From the NCBI GenBank assembly GCA_966128725.1, contig CBHYLN010000102.1:1-18461 (forward strand): a stretch of DNA of 18,461 nt, given 5' to 3'. Source of the DNA: JAFDZV01 sp966128725. Lineage in GTDB: Bacteria > Bacteroidota > Ignavibacteria > OLB7. A model generated the notes under the pieces. It saw only the letters and a program-made list of their open reading frames with translations. It searched no databases and was not told the origin of the DNA. The position numbers were made by a program, and so were the translations under genes. Below, one piece after another: positions 1-6,053 of the stretch (the stretch's first letter is position 1; each line of letters begins with the position of its first letter).

Positions 1-187
1 TGCCGTGCCTTGCAGCACCAGTTTTGCGCCTGTTGCGTTTCCGGAGCCGGCTGTATCTTCAGCCCCATGTCATCGCCAGGATGTTTGGGTACGGCATCGG
101 CGTTCGGCAAACGCGTACGGCACCATCGGTCCGTGTTGTGGCGCGAGAAGTTCTGTTTCATCAATCTCAATTCGAGGCACAGAGAAC
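1..187. other. Leader region upstream of the propeller lipoprotein gene
   Basis: No gene is recognised here. The frame of the downstream lipoprotein stays open back to position 5, but those residues look random and would place the signal peptide in the middle of the protein. A weak 5-bp hairpin (49-53 with 60-64) is present but has no T tract. I see no convincing promoter. A GAGG at 174-177, ten bases before the ATG at 188, could serve as a ribosome binding site. Confidence 0.5.
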
Positions 188-1252
188 ATGAAGTGGAGAA
201 CATCAGCATACGCGCTCGCCGCGGTGTCGTTGCTTACCCTTGCTGGCGGCTGCGGCGACGATGGCCAGGTGGTTGGGCCGGTGGAGTACAAAGGGACCGA
301 GATGATAATCGTCTCGATGCGCGACACGGTGAACAATGTTGTTGCCGACAGGCTGCAGCGCATTTCGTTCGACAGCCTTACGCCAAAGGATCCAACATAC
401 GTGTTGGACAGCGCAAAGCCGGCCAGCACGCCGCGCGGCGGCAAGATCGCCTATCTGGTGGAGCGCCCCGGCGACAGGTTCACGATCTACGTGGCCGATA
501 TCGACGGCAAGAACGTGAAGCAGATCGCAAACGCGACCGACCTGAACCGCGCTCTCTCGTACCCGGCGCTCTCGCGCGACGGCAAGAAGGTTGCCTACGG
601 AACGCTTGATCGGCGTTTGATCGTATCGAACGTGGATGGCTCCGACATTGAGTTGGTGAGCAACAATATCGAGTTCGAGGCCATTCCCGATTTCAGTCCT
701 GATGGGAAGCGGATTGCGTTTTATGGCTACGACGACAAGCTCTACGTTGCCAACGTCGACGGCACCGGCGAGCGTGTGCTGGCCACCGGCGTGCAGAACG
801 CGCCCGAGGGGCGGTCGAAGCTGGAGTGGTCGCCCGACGGCACCAAGATCGTGTACACAGGCGTTTCGCTTTCCGGGCAGAGCGATATCTACGTTGTGAA
901 TGCCGACGGTGACCCCAGGCCGGTACAGCTTACCAACGATGGCAATGGCGACGCCGATCCCGCCTGGTCGCCCAACGGTGATCGGATTGCATGGGCCTCG
1001 TTCCCGGGCGATGTGTACGTGATGAACGCCGATGGCACCGGGCGCAAGAACCTTACGTTCGCTTCGTCGTTCGATGACTCGCAGCCAACGTGGTCGCCCG
1101 ATGGTACGCGCCTTGCCTACACCAGCCGCTACAAGGATTCCAGCACCGGCGACGTTGCCGAACTGGGCCTGCTGAAGGTGTACAACTTCACCACGCTGGA
1201 ATCCTCCACCGTGGCGTTCAAGGTGTTCCGAGGATTCTGGGGCAAGTTCTGA
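188..1252 (+). CDS. TolB-like PD40/WD40 beta-propeller lipoprotein
   Basis: The product is a 354-residue predicted lipoprotein. It starts MKWRTS and has a hydrophobic signal segment ending in LAGGC, so Cys22 is the probable lipidated residue. The rest is a run of PD40/TolB-type blades with the signatures SPDGKRIAF, WSPDGTKIVY, WSPNGDRIAW and WSPDGTRLAY, each followed by a strand such as IYVVNADG or VYVMNADGTG. About six blades can be seen, which fits one propeller. The ATG at 188 is chosen because it begins the signal peptide and has GAGG ten bases upstream; the frame is open to position 5 without meaningful sequence. In known families such propellers bind protein partners or peptides, and TolB itself works with Tol-Pal. 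No tol or pal gene is nearby, so this is a TolB-like propeller and not necessarily TolB. It converges on the PDZ gene. Confidence 0.85.
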   Translation: MKWRTSAYALAAVSLLTLAGGCGDDGQVVGPVEYKGTEMIIVSMRDTVNNVVADRLQRISFDSLTPKDPTYVLDSAKPASTPRGGKIAYLVERPGDRFTIYVADIDGKNVKQIANATDLNRALSYPALSRDGKKVAYGTLDRRLIVSNVDGSDIELVSNNIEFEAIPDFSPDGKRIAFYGYDDKLYVANVDGTGERVLATGVQNAPEGRSKLEWSPDGTKIVYTGVSLSGQSDIYVVNADGDPRPVQLTNDGNGDADPAWSPNGDRIAWASFPGDVYVMNADGTGRKNLTFASSFDDSQPTWSPDGTRLAYTSRYKDSSTGDVAELGLLKVYNFTTLESSTVAFKVFRGFWGKF

Positions 1253-1259
1253 GCCCGTT

Positions 1260-1310
1260 ATCAGACTGCTGAACAGTCTGTGAGAGCAATCAGATATTTC
1301 AACAGGCTGT
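1260..1310 (+). repeat. Two-copy imperfect direct repeat, 29-bp period
   Basis: The pattern ATCAGA, six variable bases, then AACAGNCTGT occurs at 1260-1281 and again at 1289-1310. Each copy ends in an odd palindrome, AACAG-N-CTGT. The first copy can also fold as CAGACTG (1262-1268) with CAGTCTG (1274-1280) around a 5-base loop. It lies just after the stop of the propeller gene. It may be part of the 3' end structure or a pair of protein binding sites; function is unknown. Confidence 0.5.
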
Positions 1311-1355
1311 TCCGTGCGTCGTGGTCCATCCAGGGGGGATGGCGATGCAAGAAAT

Positions 1356-1391
1356 AACGGCGGCCGTTCCCAACCGGGAGCGGCCGCCGTT
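1356..1391 (-). terminator. Hairpin terminator between convergent genes
   Basis: A 16-bp stem pairs 1356-1371 with 1376-1391 around the loop AACC; 15 pairs are Watson-Crick and one is G-T. On the minus strand the stem is followed by TATTTCTT, a moderately T-rich tail that fits a Rho-independent terminator for the PDZ gene ending at 1441. The plus side has no T run, but the stem could still stop or stabilise transcripts of the propeller gene. Confidence 0.8.
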
Positions 1392-1440
1392 CTGCTATCG
1401 ATTCGCGTTTGCGTTCGAATCCTGAGCCAATGTGTTCCCG

Positions 1441-2619
1441 TCAGATTCCGATGCTGGGCGGTGGCGGCGGCATCTCGGCAGCCGGGCCACCAAAGCGCAT
1501 GATCCGCGGGGCCGGGTGATTCGGCCGGGCCATGCCGCCAAGTTCGGGCTTGTCGGTATTGCCGTTGGCCGGCGGGGCCATCTGCTCGCCGTCCTGCCCG
1601 TTATCCTCGAGCATCTCGATCTCGGGCTCACCGTTCATTTCCACGCGCATCTCGAACGTTCCGTTGTGCGGTGGCATTGCGTTGAAACGCATCGGTGCGC
1701 CGTTGGGGCCGCCCTCCGGGGCCTTCTTCAACGTGACCGTAAAGGTCTGCTCGGCCTTGTCGCGGATAACGGTGACGCTGACCGGGCCTTCGGCCTTCTC
1801 CATTATTGCCTTACGTGCATCCATCGGCGACGTCACGTTCTTGCCGTCGATCCTGATGATCACGTCGCCTGCCTGAATTCCGGCTTCCTTGGCAGGGGAA
1901 TTATCGACAACCGATCCCACCAGCGCGCCGGTACCCTCGGCAACCCCGTATTGCTTGGCCAGTTCCGGTGTCACGTTCTGCAGCATCGTTCCCATGCGGC
2001 CGTTGCCATTGCCGTTGATCATGATGCGCATCTGCTTGCAACCCTTCGGGCAATGCTTCATGACATCGGAACCGATCATCGCTTCGATGTCGGGCATACC
2101 TTCCGGAAGGCCCATCTGCATCATGTTCATCGGCATCGAGGAGTCGCTGCTCCACGAGAACTCCTCCATCTTCGGTGCCGGCCGATCGGCGACCTTGGCC
2201 TGTGCGTCCAGGCGTGCGCCGTTGCGCAGGTACCCGATGTTCACCGTGCGCCCGGCAGGGGTTTCGGCCACCATGCGCCGAAGCTGCGCCGCGCTTTCCA
2301 CGCGCGTGCCGTTCCACGAGACGATGACATCGTTCTTCTGCAATCCAGCGCTTTTGGCCGGTGTATTATCCAGAACCTCGTCCAGCAATGCGCCATACGG
2401 TTCGGCCATCCCAAGTTCGGCGCTTTTCTGCTCGGTGATATCCGAGGGTTGAACGCCCAGATAACTTCCACCGCCGCCAATGCATTGTTCGATCCGCTTG
2501 ATGATCATGTGCGGCTTGCCGTCATCGAGCTTTGGCTGCGCGGTCTGCGGCTGCTGCGCCACGGCAAGGCTTGTAATAGCCAAACCTGCCAGCAGCGGAA
2601 TCAACGGTTTCATCATCAT
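1441..2619 (-). CDS. Secreted tandem-PDZ protein with Met-rich inter-domain segment
   Basis: The product is a 392-residue exported protein with a signal peptide (residues 1 to about 21, ending AVAQQ). PDZ1 covers about 52-145 (YLGV at 53-56, then AKSAGLQKNDVIVSWNG). PDZ2 covers about 208-300 (AKEAGIQAGDVIIRIDG at 243-259). Both carry the usual AGLxxxDVI-type core. No HtrA/DegP serine-protease domain precedes them, so this is not a protease by itself. Between the domains lies a Met-rich stretch (Met162, 164, 166, 167, 169, 175, 181, 187) followed by HCPKGC (His189, Cys190, Cys194). The C-terminus is Pro-rich with five consecutive prolines. AGGAGA (2626-2631) sits seven bases before the first of three ATG codons and supports the start. 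It is probably a periplasmic or secreted scaffold that binds peptide C-termini; metal binding is a guess from composition. Confidence 0.85.
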   Translation of the reverse strand: MMMKPLIPLLAGLAITSLAVAQQPQTAQPKLDDGKPHMIIKRIEQCIGGGGSYLGVQPSDITEQKSAELGMAEPYGALLDEVLDNTPAKSAGLQKNDVIVSWNGTRVESAAQLRRMVAETPAGRTVNIGYLRNGARLDAQAKVADRPAPKMEEFSWSSDSSMPMNMMQMGLPEGMPDIEAMIGSDVMKHCPKGCKQMRIMINGNGNGRMGTMLQNVTPELAKQYGVAEGTGALVGSVVDNSPAKEAGIQAGDVIIRIDGKNVTSPMDARKAIMEKAEGPVSVTVIRDKAEQTFTVTLKKAPEGGPNGAPMRFNAMPPHNGTFEMRVEMNGEPEIEMLEDNGQDGEQMAPPANGNTDKPELGGMARPNHPAPRIMRFGGPAAEMPPPPPSIGI

Positions 2620-2625
2620 CGCACT

Positions 2626-2631
2626 TCTCCT
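2626..2631 (-). promoter_or_regulatory. Strong ribosome binding site of the tandem-PDZ gene
   Basis: AGGAGA on the minus strand lies seven bases upstream of the ATG at 2619. It is one of only three clear Shine-Dalgarno sites in the window and selects the first of three tandem ATG codons. The remaining 2632-2714 spacer shows no recognisable terminator or promoter. Confidence 0.75.
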
Positions 2632-2714
2632 GAGATCTGTTGAATAGTTCGAGCGTACCGATCGTGCGTGTTGCGAGTATTGTCGATCGCCTGCCGGACC
2701 AATGCAAGTGTGTG

Positions 2715-4805
2715 CTACGGTACGATCACGATACGGCCCAAATAGGCGGTTCCCGCGGTCAGCAGATACATACCTGGTGTAACCGCCGGCAGCCGGATTG
2801 TTCGCAACGCGAGGTTGTCGGCAAGGGTGCCGATCTCCGTTGCGCGGCCAAGCAAATCGATCAGTCGTAGTGACGCAGCACCCCCGGGAATGTTCCCGGC
2901 GATCCGGACAATGCCGCCGCTGTTCGCCGATGCCATGCCGTCGTGTTCCAGCCGGAGCCGGCCGGCGGCGTCAGCGACGGTGATCCCGGAGGAGGAAAGG
3001 GCCGAATCCTGATAGGCAAGCAGTCCGCCCGCGGATGTCCCGACAATCAGGAATCGGCCTTCCGGCACCGAGACGAGCGCGGGCACGGGACTGCGATCGG
3101 TAGCAAGATCGGAGAATGCCGGGCTTGAGGCCCAACCGCTACCGTTGTTCAGATAGAATCGTGCGGTGCCGGTTAACGCGTCGGAACGCGCGCGCGAGCC
3201 CACGATGGCATCGGGGAGCCCGTCGGCGTTCAGATCTCCGAATGTAAGCGCCGCGTTCGAGCCCACGTCGAGCCCGGCAAACGGGGCGGGAGGCGTTTCC
3301 CGCGCGAACAGCGGCTGTGTTGGCGATCCGATGTTCCGGAAGAACACGAACTGCCCATTCCCGGCGGCAACGAACACATCCAGGTCGCCATCGCGATCGG
3401 CGTCCACAAGCGCCGGCGCCGCGTACTGGTTCACATGGAACGTGTCCAGTTGCCAGGCCGCGGCTGCAAGCACATTGCCTTGAAAGCGGAACAGCCGGAC
3501 ACGGCCGTCGTTGGCGTCGCCCACCAGCACCTCGGCGATCCCGTCGCCGTCCAGATCGCCGGCAGCCGGCACCGCCTGGAACAGATTTGGCAGTGTGGCA
3601 TACAGCGCCTCGGCGCGCATGGTTGTTGTGCCGCCCGTTGTGTTGATCGACAGATAGGCGATCCTGCCATCGCTGGAGCCAACCAGAATGCCGTGATGGG
3701 TTGCGTCGTTGATGGGCGTTGGCGCGGCGAACGTTCCGAAGTCGATCTCGCTGGTCACATCCAGCGATCGCTTCCGCATCGTCATCGGCGCGTTCGGGCC
3801 TTCGGCGACGTTCTCGTACAACAACACGGGCTGTTCCACCGCCAGCGGGAACAGCGACGAGATCAGCGCGTCGATGTCGCCGTCGCGATCGATATCGCCG
3901 CTGACCGGTTGGTTGAATCCGATGCTTTCCACGTCGTCGCCGTTCGGGCGGAACGCGGTGTCCAGCCGGCTCATGCTGAACGCGGCGTTGGCGGGCGTGC
4001 CGTCGTTATGGAAAATCAGCAGCTTGGCGGTGAAGAAGTCGCCGAAGAGAATATCCAGATCACCATCGCGATCAACGTCGGCAAAATCCAGCACGCTTGC
4101 GCCGTGGCGAGCGATGCGCTGGCCGGGGCGCTTGATGTTGCGCCCTGGTGAGACCACGAGAATCCCCTGATAGTTCGCCGTGATGTACGTGAAGCGTGCC
4201 GCGCCTGCCGTGCCGATGTTCCGGTAGAACGTGATCGAGCCGTCGGTATTGCCGCTGAACAGGTCCAGGTCGCCGTCGGCGTCGATATCCACGAACGATG
4301 GCACGGTCTCCTGCTGTGTAAAGATCACCGTGTCGCCACGTTTGATGGTATCGGCCACTGCGGCAAAACTCGCGGCAGCGGCCGAGCCCACATTGCGATA
4401 CATCAGCAGTTCGGAGATCGCACCCGACGTGAACAGATCATCGTCTCCGTCACCATCGATATCGGCCAGGCGAAACCAACTGCGCACCGGGACATTGCTG
4501 TACGGGGTTTGCAGAACGCGGCGAAACCGAAAGCCGCCTTCGTTGCGGTACAGCCGGAGATGGTTGTCCGGGTTCAGGGCAAACAGATCAAGCCAGCCGT
4601 CGGCATCCGCATCGCGCAGCCCGATGCGCGGTTGCACAAGGCCGCCCGAGAACGGATTCAGGTACAGGCTTGCATCGTTGCGCTCAACGGCAAACGGGGC
4701 AAGCCGTTGCACAAATGGCTGTGCACGGCAAACGTGCGCGGTGGTCAGCAGCAACATGGCCGTCCACGCAGCCGCAATCCCGGCTATCGGCGTTCTATCG
4801 ATCAA
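2715..4805 (-). CDS. FG-GAP/VCBS-repeat secreted protein, probable T9SS cargo (TTG start)
   Basis: The product is a 696-residue exported protein. A signal peptide (1 to about 28, ending CRA-QP) precedes FG-GAP/VCBS-type repeats, each with an Asp-rich calcium loop. I count eight: about 65-73, 115-123, 173-181, 243-251, 304-312, 417-425, 468-476 and 524-532, for example DIDGDGDDD and DVDRDGDLD. Such repeats form integrin-alpha-like propellers that bind calcium. The last 85 residues (LRLIDLLGR, then PGMYLLTAG) resemble a T9SS type A sorting domain, though the extreme C-terminus GRIVIVP is less typical. The start is TTG at 4805, supported by GGAGG (4812-4816) six bases upstream; the next ATG would cut into the signal peptide. 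It overlaps the upstream lipoprotein gene by 11 bp, so translation is probably coupled. Likely a surface or extracellular adhesive protein. Confidence 0.88.
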   Translation of the reverse strand: MIDRTPIAGIAAAWTAMLLLTTAHVCRAQPFVQRLAPFAVERNDASLYLNPFSGGLVQPRIGLRDADADGWLDLFALNPDNHLRLYRNEGGFRFRRVLQTPYSNVPVRSWFRLADIDGDGDDDLFTSGAISELLMYRNVGSAAAASFAAVADTIKRGDTVIFTQQETVPSFVDIDADGDLDLFSGNTDGSITFYRNIGTAGAARFTYITANYQGILVVSPGRNIKRPGQRIARHGASVLDFADVDRDGDLDILFGDFFTAKLLIFHNDGTPANAAFSMSRLDTAFRPNGDDVESIGFNQPVSGDIDRDGDIDALISSLFPLAVEQPVLLYENVAEGPNAPMTMRKRSLDVTSEIDFGTFAAPTPINDATHHGILVGSSDGRIAYLSINTTGGTTTMRAEALYATLPNLFQAVPAAGDLDGDGIAEVLVGDANDGRVRLFRFQGNVLAAAAWQLDTFHVNQYAAPALVDADRDGDLDVFVAAGNGQFVFFRNIGSPTQPLFARETPPAPFAGLDVGSNAALTFGDLNADGLPDAIVGSRARSDALTGTARFYLNNGSGWASSPAFSDLATDRSPVPALVSVPEGRFLIVGTSAGGLLAYQDSALSSSGITVADAAGRLRLEHDGMASANSGGIVRIAGNIPGGAASLRLIDLLGRATEIGTLADNLALRTIRLPAVTPGMYLLTAGTAYLGRIVIVP

Positions 4806-5820
4806 ACGTAACCTCCATCGACGTAAACGTCGACGGCTTGCTCAGTTGAAGCGTCAGCGTGCTGCCGGCGGGTGTTCCGGCGGGGATCGTATCCAGCCGC
4901 ATCAGCGTGATAAACGGCCGCGAAAGTTCGATGCCGTCCGGCTCCAGCGAAATCAGCACCGAGTAGGTGCCGTCGTTCAGCATGCGCCGCGTGGGGCTTA
5001 CGAAATCGCTGCCGGGCGCCCTGAACACTCGCGTGGGCATGGGGCCGGCGCCCGGGCCGGCACTGTTGCCGTCGTTGGTGTTCGGCGCGGTGAACCGGCC
5101 CAGCTTGATGTACTCCGGTGTGGCTGTGTTGATGTTGCGCACAAGCCAGGCCTGGTATGTCCAGTACTCGTTATCCGGATTCAGCGGCTGCGTTGGCAGG
5201 TACAGCCCCGCGAGCGTATCAATCGCGCCGCTGTGCGTGGCCGATGGGGAGAACGTGACGAACCAGAGCCCGGATACCGAATCCGCGGGATCGGAACTGG
5301 TGGGCGCAGCAAGCGTGCAGCGGCCAACCGAATCCAGCAGCAGCTTCTCGCCAAACGCCTCGCCATCCTCCAGCAGCAGCTTTGCCGTTGCCCTGTGTTC
5401 GGTTCCCGTGAACGGGCCGGACATCACGCGGCGGAACTCGGTATCGTCCGGCGAGGTGGAGCTGCGGATCACTACCACAGCGTCGATCACCAATGCGGGA
5501 TTGTAGCCGCTTGGAAGGGAGAAGCTTACCGCCGTGCCGGTCAGGCTTTTCAACGCACCGGAGGAGTCAACCGTGAACTTGCCGGCGCTGATATACTGAT
5601 TCTCGCCGTGGTCCAATCGTGTCCCGGTCTGCTTCGATGCGGTTGAGGGGTAGCTGAACATCAGCTCGTAGTACAGGTCGCTTTCCAAGTGTGGCAGACC
5701 CTGTACGGTGGCGCCAACGGTCAGTGCCGGGTACAGCGGATCCTCGGTGCAGCCGGCCATGCCGGCAGCGGCGAGGGCAATAATGCATATCAGGGCCTGG
5801 AGTGTAGGTCGGTTTTGCAT
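4795..5820 (-). CDS. Lipoprotein of unknown function with anti-sigma-K-like C-terminal region
   Basis: The product is a 341-residue predicted lipoprotein. The signal segment ends GMAGC, with Cys24 the probable lipidated residue. I chose the ATG at 5820 because it starts this signal peptide. An upstream in-frame extension to 6006 would run through the terminator at 5990-6026 and gives random sequence. The C-terminal half has the pattern YWTYQAWLVRN, then KLGRFTAP, then LNDGTYSVLISLEP. This loosely resembles the periplasmic domain of anti-sigma-K-type proteins and of uncharacterised FCB lipoproteins, but I cannot assign a family with confidence. No Shine-Dalgarno site is visible. The gene end overlaps the FG-GAP gene by 11 bp, which suggests the two products are made together, perhaps as a surface-anchored partner pair. 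Confidence 0.75.
   Translation of the reverse strand: MQNRPTLQALICIIALAAAGMAGCTEDPLYPALTVGATVQGLPHLESDLYYELMFSYPSTASKQTGTRLDHGENQYISAGKFTVDSSGALKSLTGTAVSFSLPSGYNPALVIDAVVVIRSSTSPDDTEFRRVMSGPFTGTEHRATAKLLLEDGEAFGEKLLLDSVGRCTLAAPTSSDPADSVSGLWFVTFSPSATHSGAIDTLAGLYLPTQPLNPDNEYWTYQAWLVRNINTATPEYIKLGRFTAPNTNDGNSAGPGAGPMPTRVFRAPGSDFVSPTRRMLNDGTYSVLISLEPDGIELSRPFITLMRLDTIPAGTPAGSTLTLQLSKPSTFTSMEVTFDR
4812..4816 (-). promoter_or_regulatory. Shine-Dalgarno site deciding a TTG start
   Basis: GGAGG on the minus strand sits six bases upstream of the TTG at 4805, inside the end of the upstream lipoprotein gene. It is the best Shine-Dalgarno match in the window and the main reason to accept the non-ATG start of the FG-GAP gene. 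Confidence 0.75.
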
Positions 5821-5936
5821 GGGCGAAATCGATGAACGAGTATTGCGTGACGGCCGTTCGGCAGGGGGAGGGGCGACGGCAACGGCTACAAGAATAACAA
5901 TGCTTGCCTGGTGGTACAATGACCATCTGGCTGGGT

Positions 5937-5987
5937 CGGGCATCACGCCCGGGGCCATTCCCCGGTGTTGTGTGTGTGGGCACAACA
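5937..5987 (-). repeat. Stacked small hairpins ahead of the lipoprotein gene
   Basis: Three short perfect inverted repeats lie next to the terminator. CGGGC (5937-5941) pairs with GCCCG (5947-5951). CCGGGG (5949-5954) pairs with CCCCGG (5960-5965). TGTTGTG (5966-5972) pairs with CACAACA (5981-5987). The first two share bases and exclude each other, so the region could switch folds. In transcription order they lie after the metalloprotease terminator and before the lipoprotein start at 5820. This may be part of a 5' leader or merely a chance effect of high GC. Confidence 0.4.
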
Positions 5988-5989
5988 GA

Positions 5990-6026
5990 AACCGCCCGCC
6001 CGGCACATGTTGCCGGGCGGGCGGTT
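5990..6026 (-). terminator. Strong hairpin terminator of the metalloprotease gene
   Basis: A perfect 16-bp GC-rich stem pairs 5990-6005 with 6011-6026 around a 5-base loop (CATGT). On the minus strand the stem leads into TTTCTGTTG, a short T-rich tail. It lies 27 bases after the stop codon of the metalloprotease gene, so it should end that transcript and separate it from the lipoprotein/FG-GAP pair. Confidence 0.88.
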
Positions 6027-6053
6027 GATTGATACCGTGCCGAGGGTCCGTTG

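Noticed and set aside
1432..2643. A 403-codon plus-strand ORF opposite the tandem-PDZ gene
   Set aside because: It is a His-rich shadow of the PDZ gene, which has a signal peptide, two domains and a ribosome binding site.
5821..6006. N-terminal extension of the lipoprotein gene to 6006
   Set aside because: It would begin inside the metalloprotease terminator hairpin and bury the lipoprotein signal 62 residues in.
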